Positions 29,559 to 39,842 of a stretch of 60,808 nt of DNA are shown here, in pieces. Each line of letters begins with the position of its first letter. Position 1 is the stretch's first letter. The notes beneath the pieces are model-generated. The model saw nothing but the letters and a program-made list of their open reading frames with translations, searched no databases and was not told the DNA's origin. The DNA lies in contig DDUE01000019.1 in NCBI GenBank assembly GCA_002344625.1, forward strand, positions 1 to 60,808. The letters run 5' to 3'. A program made the translations under genes and the position numbers. Origin of the DNA: Rhodocyclaceae bacterium UBA2346. Lineage in GTDB: Bacteria > Pseudomonadota > Gammaproteobacteria > Burkholderiales > Rhodocyclaceae.

Positions 29559-30380
29559 ATGCAAGAACTACAGAAAATCATTGATGAAGCTTTTGAAAAC
29601 CGCGCCAACCTTTCGCCCGCGTCGGCGCCGGTCATCGTGCGTGATGCCGTCGAGTCGGTCATTGCCGGGCTCGACGCTGGCCAGTTGCGCGTAGCACAAA
29701 AGATCGATGGCCAGTGGGTCGTCAATCAGTGGATCAAGAAAGCCGTCCTGATTTCGTTCCGGCTGGCCGACAATCAGGTGATGCCGGGGGGCGCGACCCA
29801 GTATTTCGACAAGGTGCCGACCAAGTTCGGCGACTACACGCCCGAACAGTTCCGCGAGGGCGGGTTCCGGGTCGTACCGCCGGCCGTCGCCCGCAAGGGT
29901 AGTTTCGTCGCGCGCAACGTCGTGCTGATGCCCTCGTACGTTAACATCGGCGCCTATGTCGATGAAGGCAGCATGGTCGACACTTGGGCAACGGTCGGCT
30001 CGTGCGCGCAGATCGGCAAGAACGTGCATCTGTCGGGCGGCGTCGGCATCGGCGGCGTGCTGGAGCCGGTGCAGGCGGGCCCGGTGATCATCGAGGACAA
30101 CGTGTTCGTCGGTGCCCGTTCGGAAGTCGTCGAGGGCGTGATCATCGAAGAAAACGCGGTGTTGTCGATGGGGGTCTATATCGGGCAGAGCACCCGCATC
30201 TACGACCGCGAAACGGGCGAGATACACTATGGCCGAGTCCCTTCGGGCGCGGTGGTGGTGCCGGGAAGCCTGCCGTCGGCGGACGGCAAGTACAGCCTGT
30301 ATTGTGCGGTCATCGTGAAGCGGGTCGACGCGCAGACGCGCGCCAAGACCGGCATCAACGAGCTGTTGCGTGGCGCCTGA
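29559..30380 (+). CDS. dapD: Tetrahydrodipicolinate N-succinyltransferase DapD
   Basis: This is a 273-residue, left-handed beta-helix acyltransferase of the hexapeptide class. It carries [40 protein letters not shown] and [14 protein letters not shown], matching DapD. It succinylates tetrahydrodipicolinate, the first step of the succinylase branch of DAP/lysine synthesis, right before the DapC reaction. ATG 29559 matches the family start ([15 protein letters not shown]); the upstream frame is noncoding. DapC and DapE are in the same run, so the three branch enzymes are encoded together. Confidence 0.97.
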   Translation: MQELQKIIDEAFENRANLSPASAPVIVRDAVESVIAGLDAGQLRVAQKIDGQWVVNQWIKKAVLISFRLADNQVMPGGATQYFDKVPTKFGDYTPEQFREGGFRVVPPAVARKGSFVARNVVLMPSYVNIGAYVDEGSMVDTWATVGSCAQIGKNVHLSGGVGIGGVLEPVQAGPVIIEDNVFVGARSEVVEGVIIEENAVLSMGVYIGQSTRIYDRETGEIHYGRVPSGAVVVPGSLPSADGKYSLYCAVIVKRVDAQTRAKTGINELLRGA

Positions 30381-30461
30381 ACCAGGACCTGCACGCGCGA
30401 GTGGCGCCGCCGAGGGGGCCGCTCGCATGAACCTGTATGACCGGAGCGGAGAATCATCGCA

Positions 30462-31646
30462 ATGATATTCGACAAGCTGTTCCAGTTGATGGCCGAGAAG
30501 CAGGCGTCGGATCTTTTCATCACCGCAGGTGCCCCGATCCATATCAAGATCCAGGGCCATACCATGCCGATCAATCAGCAGGTCATGGAACCTCCGATGA
30601 TCGAGCGCATGGTCTACGAGATGATGAAGCCCGAGCAGATCGCCCAGTTCGAGCGCGACAAGGAGCTCAACCTCTCGCATGGCGTCAAGACGCTCGGCAA
30701 CTTCCGGATCAACGTGTTCTGGCAGCGCAACAGCATCAGTTCGGTCGTACGCTTCATTCAGGGCGACATCCCCAGCCTCGACAGCCTAGGGCTGCCGGTC
30801 GTGCTTTCCGAGGTCGTCATGGAAAAGCGCGGGCTGGTGCTAGTCGTCGGCTCGACCGGTTCGGGCAAGTCGACGACGCTCGCATCGATGATCGATCATC
30901 GCAACCGCAATCGGACCGGACACATTCTCACGGTCGAGGATCCGATCGAATACCTGTTCAAGCATCGCCGCTCGGTCGTCAACCAGCGTGAAGTCGGCAT
31001 CGATACCCACAGTTGGCACGATGCGCTGCGAAATGCAATGCGTCAGGCGCCCGACTGCATCCTGATCGGCGAGATCCGGGATCGCGAGACGATGCAGGCC
31101 GCGCTCGCCTACGCGCAAACCGGCCACCTTTGCCTTGCCACGCTGCACGCCAACAACGCCTACCACGCGCTCAATCGGATCGTCAACTTCTTTCCGCTCG
31201 AGAACCGCTCGCTGCTCTATCTCGATCTTGCGGTCGCGCTCAAGTGCATACTTTCGCAACGCCTGGCCCGCAAGCCCGACGGCAAGCGCACACCGTCGGT
31301 AGAGATCCTGATGAATACCCGGCACATCTCGGAGCTGATCCAGCGCGGTGAGCTCAACGAAATCAAGGAGGCGATGGAACAAAGCCTCGCACCGGGATCG
31401 CAGACTTTCGAGCAAGACTTGTTTCGTCTCTATCACGAGAAGGTCATCACGATGGACGAAGCGCTTGCCAATGCCGATTCGCCCACCAACCTCGCCTGGC
31501 TCATCAACAACGCCCAGTTCGACGCCCCCGCCGCGGAGACTCACAAGAAAAACAACCCGATCGCCGCCGACTTCGAGAGCACCGAACCGGATGGCGCGTC
31601 GTTTCGCGAGTTCTCCCTGCACCTGGCCGACGACTCGGGTACCTGA
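30462..31646 (+). CDS. pilU: Type IV pilus retraction ATPase PilU
   Basis: The 394-residue secretion ATPase has an N-terminal N1D-like domain, Walker A VGSTGSGKST, the Asp-box (LTVEDPIEYLF), Walker B IGEIRDRETM and the His-box TGHLCLATLHANNAYHALNR. Length and the extended acidic C-terminus fit PilU rather than PilT. PilU powers pilus retraction together with PilT, which is not in the window. It sits inside the DAP gene run, 81 bp after dapD and 33 bp before dapE, so it may share their transcript although the pathways are unrelated. Confidence 0.9.
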   Translation: MIFDKLFQLMAEKQASDLFITAGAPIHIKIQGHTMPINQQVMEPPMIERMVYEMMKPEQIAQFERDKELNLSHGVKTLGNFRINVFWQRNSISSVVRFIQGDIPSLDSLGLPVVLSEVVMEKRGLVLVVGSTGSGKSTTLASMIDHRNRNRTGHILTVEDPIEYLFKHRRSVVNQREVGIDTHSWHDALRNAMRQAPDCILIGEIRDRETMQAALAYAQTGHLCLATLHANNAYHALNRIVNFFPLENRSLLYLDLAVALKCILSQRLARKPDGKRTPSVEILMNTRHISELIQRGELNEIKEAMEQSLAPGSQTFEQDLFRLYHEKVITMDEALANADSPTNLAWLINNAQFDAPAAETHKKNNPIAADFESTEPDGASFREFSLHLADDSGT

Positions 31647-32834
<1,188 letters not shown>

Positions 32835-32835
32835 C

Positions 32836-33813
32836 ATGAGCCACACCAACCACCAATGCGACCTCGATGCCGACTGCGACCATCACGATTGCGGGCACCA
32901 TGGCGATGACCATCATCACGATGGCGGACCGCTCGCCGAACTGGTGACGGTACGCGACTGGCTACGCTACGCGGTCACGCGTTTCAATCGAAATCGCGTG
33001 TTCTTCGGTCATGGCTGCACCAATGCGTTCGACGAGGCCGTATGGCTGCTGACGCATGCGCTGGCCATTCCCGCCGATCGACTGGAACCCTTCATGGATG
33101 CCTGCATCCTCGGCGAGGAACGCGCGCCGTTGCTTGCGCTGATCGACCGCCGGGTCGACGAGCGCGTACCGACCGCCTATCTGACCAACGAGGCGTGGTT
33201 GCACGGCTTCAAGTTCAAGGTCGACCCGCGCGTAATCATTCCGCGTTCGTTCTTTGCCGAACTGCTCGAAAACGGGTTCGCGCCCTGGGTGAACGATCCG
33301 GAACGGATCGCTTCCGCACTGGACCTGTGCTGCGGCTCGGGCTGTCTTGCCATCCTGATGGCCGACGCGTTTCCGGCGGCGCAGGTCGTTGCCGTCGACC
33401 TGTCGGAAGATGCATTGGCGGTCGCCCGCGACAACGTCGACGACTATGGCTTGAACGAACGTATCGAACTGGTTCGCAGCGACCTGTTCGACGCGCTCGC
33501 GGAGCGTCGTTTCGACCTCATTATCAGCAATCCACCGTATGTGACCGCATCGGCAATGCAGGCCCTGCCACCGGAGTATCTGCATGAGCCTCGCATGGCA
33601 CTAGCCGCCGGTGAGGATGGACTGGACATCGTCAGGCGGATATTGGCTCACGCGCGCGCGCACCTCAATCCGGGCGGCCTGCTGGCCGTCGAGATCGGTC
33701 ACAATCGTGCCATCGTGGAGTCGGCGTTCCCTGAGCTACCGTTCATATGGCTGACGGCCACCGGCGGCAGCGACATGGTTTTCATGCTGAGCGCGGAAGA
33801 CCTCCCCGCCTGA
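32836..33813 (+). CDS. prmB: 50S ribosomal protein L3 glutamine methyltransferase PrmB
   Basis: The 325-residue SAM methyltransferase has the SAM-binding LDLCCGSGCLAILMADAFPA and the catalytic NPPY motif in DLIISNPPYVT, as in PrmB/PrmC. It methylates a Gln of ribosomal protein L3 in the cytoplasm. The first 32 residues are a His/Asp-rich extension (CDHHDCGHHGDDHHHD) not found in typical PrmB, perhaps metal-binding. After it the protein begins like the family (LRYAVTRFNRNRVFFGHGCT). ATG 32836 lies 1 bp after dapE; no later ATG precedes the conserved part. Confidence 0.92.
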   Translation: MSHTNHQCDLDADCDHHDCGHHGDDHHHDGGPLAELVTVRDWLRYAVTRFNRNRVFFGHGCTNAFDEAVWLLTHALAIPADRLEPFMDACILGEERAPLLALIDRRVDERVPTAYLTNEAWLHGFKFKVDPRVIIPRSFFAELLENGFAPWVNDPERIASALDLCCGSGCLAILMADAFPAAQVVAVDLSEDALAVARDNVDDYGLNERIELVRSDLFDALAERRFDLIISNPPYVTASAMQALPPEYLHEPRMALAAGEDGLDIVRRILAHARAHLNPGGLLAVEIGHNRAIVESAFPELPFIWLTATGGSDMVFMLSAEDLPA

Positions 33814-33917
33814 CGCGGAGGCTGCGCTCCGCACCGATCTTCAAGATTCTGCCGCGTTCCGGACAGTGCGATCCGAACGCTGCTTGATTGCGCGACACCA
33901 CGCCGAGGGGTTTCATC

Positions 33918-34349
33918 ATGCATAGTGCGGCCACGATCCTGCTCATTGAGGACAATCCCGACGATGAGGCGCTGACCCTCAGGGCGATCAGCAAGAACGC
34001 GATCGGGAATCCGGTCGTGGTCGCGCGCGACGGCGTCGAGGCGGTCGATTATCTTTTCGGCGGCACTGCAACCGGCGACCAAGGCCTGCCGGCAATCGTG
34101 CTGCTCGACCTGAAACTGCCCCGAATCGACGGGCTCGAGGTGTTGCGGCGTATTCGTGCCGATGAGCGCACCGCCCTGCTGCCCGTCGTGATCCTCACGA
34201 CATCGAGCGAGCCGCGGGACATCGAGCAGGCCTACCAGCTGGGGGCCAACAGCTACATTCGCAAACCGGTCGACTATCAGCAATTCGTGCAGACGGTCGC
34301 GGCGCTGGCCAGTTACTGGCTGTCGCTCAACGTGCCCGCCCAACGCTGA
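33918..34349 (+). CDS. Single-domain response regulator (Rcp1-like CheY family)
   Basis: The 143-residue receiver domain has the acidic pocket ILLIEDNPDD, phosphoacceptor D64 in VLLDLKLPRIDG, the TTSSEP switch stretch and the conserved Lys in IRKPVDY. The long loop before D64 and the LLIEDNPDD motif resemble the Rcp1/phytochrome-linked group of stand-alone regulators. No output domain and no neighbouring histidine kinase are present. It probably relays a signal to partner proteins. ATG 33918 is preceded by GAGGGG. It lies 104 bp after prmB on the same strand. Confidence 0.85.
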   Translation: MHSAATILLIEDNPDDEALTLRAISKNAIGNPVVVARDGVEAVDYLFGGTATGDQGLPAIVLLDLKLPRIDGLEVLRRIRADERTALLPVVILTTSSEPRDIEQAYQLGANSYIRKPVDYQQFVQTVAALASYWLSLNVPAQR

Positions 34350-34376
34350 AAACGGGCCGGCCGCATCAGGGGCCGC

Positions 34377-34865
34377 TCAGGCGAGCAGCCCTTCGATCTG
34401 CTCGACCAGATCCTCGGGCTTCGTGGTCGGCGCAAACCGGTCGACAACATTGCCGTCACGATTGACCAGGAACTTGGTGAAATTCCATTTGATCGCTTCC
34501 GTCCCGAGCACGCCGGGAGCCGCCGCGCTCAGATAGGCGAACAATGGGTCGGCAGTGGGGCCATTGACATCGATCTTGGCGCTGATCGGAAATCCGACAC
34601 CGTAATTCTGGGTGCAGAACGTGCCGATCTCGTTTGCATCACCCGGCTCCTGGGCGCCAAACTGATTGCAGGGAAACGCGATCACACTGAATCCGCGCTG
34701 CGCGAATCGGTCGTGCAGGGCCTGCAAGCCGGCGTACTGGGGGGTGAAGCCGCACTTGCTTGCGGTATTCACCAGCAGCAAGACCTTGCCCCGGAACCCG
34801 TCGAGCGGCATCGGCGTGCCGTCCAGCCGCGTAGCGGCGAAATCGAAAACCGTTTTTTCGCTCAT
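34377..34865 (-). CDS. gpx: Glutathione-peroxidase-like peroxidase (Cys type)
   Basis: The 162-residue protein has the peroxidatic Cys in NTASKCGFTPQYAGLQALHD, Gln and the second motif in FPCNQFGAQEPGD, and the catalytic Trp-Asn in IKWNFTKFLVNRDG. Cys in place of selenocysteine and the resolving Cys in the FCTQNYG loop suggest a thioredoxin-dependent thiol peroxidase acting on hydroperoxides. The gene lies 1 bp after the iscX stop on the same strand, so it is probably the last member of the isc transcript, an unusual position. ATG 34865 is the family start. Confidence 0.9.
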   Translation of the reverse strand: MSEKTVFDFAATRLDGTPMPLDGFRGKVLLLVNTASKCGFTPQYAGLQALHDRFAQRGFSVIAFPCNQFGAQEPGDANEIGTFCTQNYGVGFPISAKIDVNGPTADPLFAYLSAAAPGVLGTEAIKWNFTKFLVNRDGNVVDRFAPTTKPEDLVEQIEGLLA

Positions 34866-34866
34866 A

Positions 34867-35061
34867 TCAATCCACCTCGTCCATCCATGCTTGCTGAATG
34901 GCCTCGAGAATGCGCTCGCCACAATGGTTGGGGTCGTCGTCGAACCCGGGCAGTGCCAGAACCCAGTTCATCAGGTCGACAAAATTGACTTTGGTTGGGT
35001 CGACGTCCGGCAGCGATTCCGAAAGCCCGATTGCGATTTCGCTCACATCCGTCCACTTCAT
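34867..35061 (-). CDS. iscX: IscX (Fe-S assembly regulator)
   Basis: The 64-residue acidic protein begins [20 protein letters not shown] and contains DPTKVNFVDLMNWVLALPGF and the ending IQQAWMDEVD, as in IscX. It binds IscS and modulates cluster assembly, perhaps as a frataxin-like iron adaptor. Its start shares one base with the fdx stop. It completes the canonical gene order after fdx. Confidence 0.95.
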   Translation of the reverse strand: MKWTDVSEIAIGLSESLPDVDPTKVNFVDLMNWVLALPGFDDDPNHCGERILEAIQQAWMDEVD

Positions 35062-35402
35062 CAGTGCTTTCCTTCTCGGGCCATGTTGATGGTGTAGCGC
35101 GGGATGTCGATCACCAGCGGCGTCTGCCCGACCACCGCCTGGCATGATAAACGAGAAAAGGATTCCAGCCCCCAGGCGCGGTCCAGCAAATCCTCTTCTT
35201 CATCCTGCGCGGCGTCGAGCGCATCGAAGCCTTCCCGCACGATCACATGACAGGTCGTACAGGCACATGATTTCTCGCACGCATGTTCGATCTCGATACC
35301 GTTGTCGATCAGCGCATCGCAGATCGATGTTCCCGGGGTGGCTTCGATGACGCTGCCCTCGGGGCACAATTCGACATGGGGCAAAACGATGATCTGGGTC
35401 AT
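35061..35402 (-). CDS. fdx: ISC-type [2Fe-2S] ferredoxin
   Basis: The 113-residue adrenodoxin-type ferredoxin has ligands C42, C48, C51 and C87 (C-x5-C-x2-C...[15 protein letters not shown] and LSCQAVV). An extra Cys (C46) lies between the first two, as in Isc ferredoxins. It donates electrons for cluster assembly on IscU. It begins 4 bp inside the hscA stop and is followed by iscX with 1-bp overlap. Confidence 0.96.
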   Translation of the reverse strand: MTQIIVLPHVELCPEGSVIEATPGTSICDALIDNGIEIEHACEKSCACTTCHVIVREGFDALDAAQDEEEDLLDRAWGLESFSRLSCQAVVGQTPLVIDIPRYTINMAREGKH

Positions 35403-37267
35403 ATCTGGATTTCATCCACTTTTTGTCCGGCAAGGGCGGTACGAATACCGTGGTCCATGCGCCTTGCCGCGAAATCGTCGGTTTCGCGCGACAGCGCCGT
35501 CACCGCCTGTTTGATCGCACGGTGATCACTGCCCGCGCACAGCTTGCGCAGTGCAGCCATGGTCGCCTCGATGGATTTGCGTTCGCCCGCTGAAAGCAGA
35601 CCACCATCGGTTTCGAGCGCCGCCGCGGTGGCCTCGACGAGACGCATGGCTTCGACCCGCTGTTCCGCAAGCGCACGCGCGGCCATGTCCTCGCCGGCAT
35701 GTCGCATACCCTCCTTCAGCATCGACGCGATCTCGTCATCGCTAAGGCCGTAAGAGGGCTTGACCGCCACGCTGGCTTCCACGCAGGAAGACATCTCGCG
35801 CGCCGAAACCGACAGCAAGCCGTCGGCATCGACCTGGAACGCCACCCTGATCCGGGCCGCGCCCGCAGCCATCGGCGGGATGCCGCGTAGTTCGAAGCGG
35901 GCGAGCGAGCGGCAATCGGCAACCAGCTCGCGCTCGCCCTGTATGACATGAAACGCCATCGCGGTCTGGCCATCCTTGTAGGTGGTGAACTCCTGGGCGC
36001 GCGCGATCGGCAATGTCGAGTTGCGGGGAATCACCTTCTCGACCAATCCGCCCATGGTTTCCAGCCCCAGCGACAGGGGGATCACGTCCAATAGCAACCA
36101 CTCGTCGTCGTCCTTGCGATTGCCCGCCAACACGTTGGCCTGAAGCGCCGCACCGAGGGCAACGACCTTGTCGGGGTCCAGGTTGGTGAGTGGCTCCTGG
36201 CCGAAGAAAGCCGCGACCGAGCGCTGGATGTGCGGCATGCGGGTGGCACCGCCCACCATCACCACCCCCTTCACGTCCTCGGGCGCCAGGCCGGCATCGC
36301 GCAGCACCTTGCGCATCGGCGCGAGGGTCTTCCTGACCAGGTGTTCGGTCAGTTGCGCGAAAGTCTCGCGATCGATCGTCAGGTTGACCTCTTCGGCCGA
36401 CGAGAGGGTGAGCCGGATCGGCGCTTCGTCCGCCGCGGTCAGCAATTCTTTCGCTTCGCGCGCCTTCATGAGCAGGCGCCGCGCATCCTCGCTGGAAGGC
36501 GGATCGATGTTGGCGCGATCGAGAATCCAACAGAACAGGCGATGGTCGAAATCGTCTCCTCCCAGCGCACTGTCGCCGTTGGTGGCCATGACTTCGAAGA
36601 TGCCTCGCGACAACTTGAGGATCGAAAGATCGAAAGTGCCGCCGCCGAGGTCGTACACCGCATAGACACCCTCGGCGCCGTTGTCGAGCCCGTAGGCGAC
36701 GGCCGCCGCCGTGGGCTCGTTCAGCAATCGCAAGACTTCCAGACCGGCGAGCCGCGCCGCATCCTTGGTGGCCTGGCGTTGGGCATCGTCGAAATAGGCC
36801 GGCACGGTGATCACGACACCAGCGAGTTCGCCTCCCAGGCTGGCGCGCGCACGCGCCCCGAGCACCTTGAGGACCTCGGCCGAAATTTCGACCGGACTCC
36901 GAATGCCCTGAACGGTGCGCAGCCGCACCATGCCATCGGTGTCCGCGAAGTCGTACGGCATTGTCTCGACATGCGCGACATCCTTCAAACCCCGGCCCAT
37001 GAAACGCTTGACCGACAGGATCGTGTTCTTCGGATCCGTGGTGTGGGCGCGCATCGCCGGCATCCCGACCTCGACCCCGCCATCGAGTCGATAATGAACC
37101 ACGGACGGCAGCATGGCCCTGCCCGACTCGTCGGGCAGGCAAACCGCAATGCCGTTTCGTACTGTCGCGACCAGCGAGTTGGTCGTTCCCAGATCGATGC
37201 CTGCGGCCAGCCGCTGCTTGTGCGGCTCGGCCGACATCCCCGGTTCTGCAATCTGTAAGAGCGCCAT
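35399..37267 (-). CDS. hscA: Hsp70-type chaperone HscA
   Basis: The 622-residue protein has the Hsp70 ATPase signatures [15 protein letters not shown] and [24 protein letters not shown], and a substrate-binding C-terminal half. The shorter length and gene context identify HscA, which with HscB releases the cluster from IscU by binding its LPPVK motif, present in this IscU. The start overlaps the hscB stop by 1 bp and the stop overlaps fdx by 4 bp. Confidence 0.96.
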   Translation of the reverse strand: MALLQIAEPGMSAEPHKQRLAAGIDLGTTNSLVATVRNGIAVCLPDESGRAMLPSVVHYRLDGGVEVGMPAMRAHTTDPKNTILSVKRFMGRGLKDVAHVETMPYDFADTDGMVRLRTVQGIRSPVEISAEVLKVLGARARASLGGELAGVVITVPAYFDDAQRQATKDAARLAGLEVLRLLNEPTAAAVAYGLDNGAEGVYAVYDLGGGTFDLSILKLSRGIFEVMATNGDSALGGDDFDHRLFCWILDRANIDPPSSEDARRLLMKAREAKELLTAADEAPIRLTLSSAEEVNLTIDRETFAQLTEHLVRKTLAPMRKVLRDAGLAPEDVKGVVMVGGATRMPHIQRSVAAFFGQEPLTNLDPDKVVALGAALQANVLAGNRKDDDEWLLLDVIPLSLGLETMGGLVEKVIPRNSTLPIARAQEFTTYKDGQTAMAFHVIQGERELVADCRSLARFELRGIPPMAAGAARIRVAFQVDADGLLSVSAREMSSCVEASVAVKPSYGLSDDEIASMLKEGMRHAGEDMAARALAEQRVEAMRLVEATAAALETDGGLLSAGERKSIEATMAALRKLCAGSDHRAIKQAVTALSRETDDFAARRMDHGIRTALAGQKVDEIQI

Positions 37268-37800
37268 CAGCTTTCCAGTGCCTCGAGGGCATCGTCCATG
37301 TCGTCTTGCAGTTTTTCGATGAACATCAGCCTCCGGACCGTCTCCGCCGCCGCATCGAAATCGTGCCGCTCATCCAACTGGACCGCCAGCGACTCGAACA
37401 CATCGCCGGCATGCGTGCGCAAGCGCTTGTACAGCGTTTCGAGCGCATCAACCGCCATCGCCGCGCGGGCCTCCTCGACCGCCTCGCGCCACTCCATCTG
37501 CTCCATCAGGAACTCGGCCGACATCGCGGTATTGGTCTCCAGCGCGGCATCGACACCGGCCAGCTCCAGCAGGTAGCGCGCGCGCTCGAGCGGCTTGCGC
37601 AAGGTCACGAAGGCTTCGTTGACCCGGGTCGCCCACTGCATGGCGCGACGCTTGTCGGCATCGGGCAGATGGGCATGGCGGTCGGGATGAACCTGTCCGT
37701 GCAGTTCGTGATAGGCCGCCTCAAGGGCGACGAGATCCAATCTGAAACGCCGGGGCTGATCAAGCAGCGCAAAAAAATCCTGTTGCAGGTCGATACTCAT
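37267..37800 (-). CDS. hscB: J-domain co-chaperone HscB
   Basis: The 177-residue protein has an N-terminal J domain with the HPD tripeptide ([20 protein letters not shown]) and a C-terminal three-helix bundle that holds IscU. It recruits IscU to HscA and stimulates ATP hydrolysis. I chose ATG 37800 ([10 protein letters not shown]); the open frame can be read four codons further upstream from a non-ATG codon. It follows iscA after 18 bp and precedes hscA with a 1-bp overlap. Confidence 0.93.
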   Translation of the reverse strand: MSIDLQQDFFALLDQPRRFRLDLVALEAAYHELHGQVHPDRHAHLPDADKRRAMQWATRVNEAFVTLRKPLERARYLLELAGVDAALETNTAMSAEFLMEQMEWREAVEEARAAMAVDALETLYKRLRTHAGDVFESLAVQLDERHDFDAAAETVRRLMFIEKLQDDMDDALEALES

Positions 37801-37818
37801 CGTGAGGGGCAACCCCGA

Positions 37819-38163
37819 TCAAACGTTGAAGCTCTCGCCGCAACCGCATTCGTCCTTGACATTGGGATTATTGAACTTGAACCCCTCGTTCAGGCCTTCG
37901 CGCACGAAATCGAGTTCGGTTCCGGCAAGATAGGGCAGACTCTTCGGGTCGACCACGATCTTTACGCCAAAGCTCTCGAAAACCAGATCTTCGTCGGTCT
38001 TCTCGTCGACAAACTCGAGTTTGTAGGCCATCCCCGAGCAGCCCGAGGTCCGGACGCCCAGGCGAATCCCCAGCCCCTTGCCGCGTTTCGCGATGAAGTT
38101 CGAGATGTGTCTGGCCGCACGCTCGCTGAGCGTCACGGTCATGTCGTTGGTCAAGGTTTCCAT
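37819..38163 (-). CDS. iscA: A-type iron-sulfur carrier IscA
   Basis: The 114-residue protein has the three conserved Cys of A-type carriers (RTSGCSGM and the final ECGCGE). It stores or transfers Fe or clusters for apo-proteins, notably 4Fe clusters. The first ATG (38163) overlaps the iscU stop; an alternative ATG (38142, [13 protein letters not shown]) better matches the usual IscA N-terminus, so the extra seven residues may not be translated. Confidence 0.95.
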   Translation of the reverse strand: METLTNDMTVTLSERAARHISNFIAKRGKGLGIRLGVRTSGCSGMAYKLEFVDEKTDEDLVFESFGVKIVVDPKSLPYLAGTELDFVREGLNEGFKFNNPNVKDECGCGESFNV

Positions 38164-38546
38164 CATTCGACGTGCTTCTTCTTGTAGTCGGCCACCGCAG
38201 CCTTGATCGCGTCTTCTGCGAGAATCGAGCAGTGGATCTTGACCGGCGGCAGCGCGAGTTCTTCGGCAATCTGGGTATTCTTGATCTCGAGCGCCTGGTC
38301 GACCGTCTTGCCTTTCACCCACTCGGTCACGAGCGAGCTCGACGCGATCGCCGAGCCACAGCCGTAAGTTTTGAACTTCGCGTCTTCGATCACGCCATCC
38401 TTGCCGACCTTGATCTGCAGCTTCATGACGTCGCCGCATGCGGGCGCACCGACCATGCCGGTGCCCACACCGTCGTCGTCCTTGGCGAATGCGCCGACGT
38501 TGCGGGGATTCTCGTAGTGATCCAGAACTTTCTCGCTATATGCCAT
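38163..38546 (-). CDS. iscU: Fe-S cluster scaffold IscU
   Basis: The 127-residue protein begins [20 protein letters not shown] and contains the ligands in [19 protein letters not shown] and HCSILAED, plus the HscA-recognition motif LPPVK just before the last Cys. The cluster is built here from IscS-derived sulfur. ATG 38546 is preceded by GGAGAG, which fixes the start. It lies 39 bp after iscS and overlaps iscA. Confidence 0.97.
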   Translation of the reverse strand: MAYSEKVLDHYENPRNVGAFAKDDDGVGTGMVGAPACGDVMKLQIKVGKDGVIEDAKFKTYGCGSAIASSSLVTEWVKGKTVDQALEIKNTQIAEELALPPVKIHCSILAEDAIKAAVADYKKKHVE

Positions 38547-38585
38547 CTTCAATCTCTCCTTGTTGGGTGCCCGGCAACGGGGCGG

Positions 38586-39797
38586 CTAGTGGGCGGCCCA
38601 TTGAACCGTGTTCAGATCGACACCTTCCTGAACCATTTCCCACAGCGGCGACAATTCGCGCAGCTTGCTGATTTTGCGGTGCAGGAGTTCGATCGTGTAG
38701 TCGATCTCTTCTTCGGTGGTGAAGCGACCGATGGAGAACCGGATCGAACTGTGCGCGAGTTCGTCGTTGCGCCCGAGGGCGCGCAGCACATACGAGGGCT
38801 CGAGACTTGCAGACGTACAGGCCGAACCCGACGACACCGCCACGTCCTTGATCGCCATGATCAGCGATTCTCCTTCGACATAGGCGAACGAGATGTTGAG
38901 ATTGTGCGGCACCCGCTTGTCCATGTCACCGTTGACATAGACCTCGTCCATGTTGCCGAAACCATTCACGAGCTTGTCGCGCAATCTGCGGATCCGCTCG
39001 TTTTCGGCGCCCATCTCTTCGCGCGCGAGCCGGAATGCCTCGCCCATGCCGACGATCTGGTGGGTGGCCAGGGTGCCGGAGCGCAAGCCGCGTTCATGGC
39101 CACCGCCGTGCATCTGAGCTTCGAGCCGGACGCGCGGTTTGCGCCGCACATACAGTGCGCCGACGCCCTTGGGGCCGTAAGTCTTGTGGGCGCTGAACGA
39201 CATCAGGTCCACCTTGAGCCGCTCGAGATCGATCTCGACCTTGCCGGTCGCCTGCGCGGCATCTACATGGAAGACGATGCCTTTCTCGCGGCACAGTTCG
39301 CCGATCTCGGCGATCGGTTGCACAACGCCGATCTCGTTGTTCACGAACATCACCGAGATCAGGATGGTATCGGGGCGGACGGCCTGCCTGAGCACATCGA
39401 GATCAACCAAGCCGTTGTCCTGCACATCGAGATACGTGGCCTCGAAGCCCTGGCGTTCGAGCTCGCGCACCGTATCGAGCACGGCCTTGTGCTCGGTCTT
39501 GAGCGTGATCAGGTGCTTGCCCTTGCTCTTGTAGAACTGGGCCGCGCCCTTGATTGCGAGATTGTTCGACTCGGTCGCCCCTGAAGTCCAGATGATCTCC
39601 CTGGGATCGGCATTGACCAGTGCGGCCACGTTTTCGCGCGCGTCCTCGACCACCTTTTCGGCCTCCCAGCCGTACGCGTGCGAGCGGCTCGCGGGGTTGC
39701 CGAAATGCTCGGTCAGCCACGGGATCATCGCGGCGGCGACGCGCGGATCCACCGGCGTCGTGGCCGAGTAATCCAGGTAAATCGGAAACTTCAACAT
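38586..39797 (-). CDS. iscS: Cysteine desulfurase IscS
   Basis: The 403-residue PLP enzyme has the lysine in [20 protein letters not shown] and the active Cys loop in [20 protein letters not shown], typical of the IscS group. It moves sulfur from cysteine to IscU and to tRNA-thiolation and other acceptors. The C-terminal end carries the IscU-binding region. It lies directly before iscU and is preceded, 45 bp upstream, by a second desulfurase gene. Confidence 0.97.
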   Translation of the reverse strand: MLKFPIYLDYSATTPVDPRVAAAMIPWLTEHFGNPASRSHAYGWEAEKVVEDARENVAALVNADPREIIWTSGATESNNLAIKGAAQFYKSKGKHLITLKTEHKAVLDTVRELERQGFEATYLDVQDNGLVDLDVLRQAVRPDTILISVMFVNNEIGVVQPIAEIGELCREKGIVFHVDAAQATGKVEIDLERLKVDLMSFSAHKTYGPKGVGALYVRRKPRVRLEAQMHGGGHERGLRSGTLATHQIVGMGEAFRLAREEMGAENERIRRLRDKLVNGFGNMDEVYVNGDMDKRVPHNLNISFAYVEGESLIMAIKDVAVSSGSACTSASLEPSYVLRALGRNDELAHSSIRFSIGRFTTEEEIDYTIELLHRKISKLRELSPLWEMVQEGVDLNTVQWAAH

Positions 39798-39842
39798 TCA
39801 TCTCTCCGTCAAGCAAAGGCGCGCGACAAGGCGCTTGTTGTC

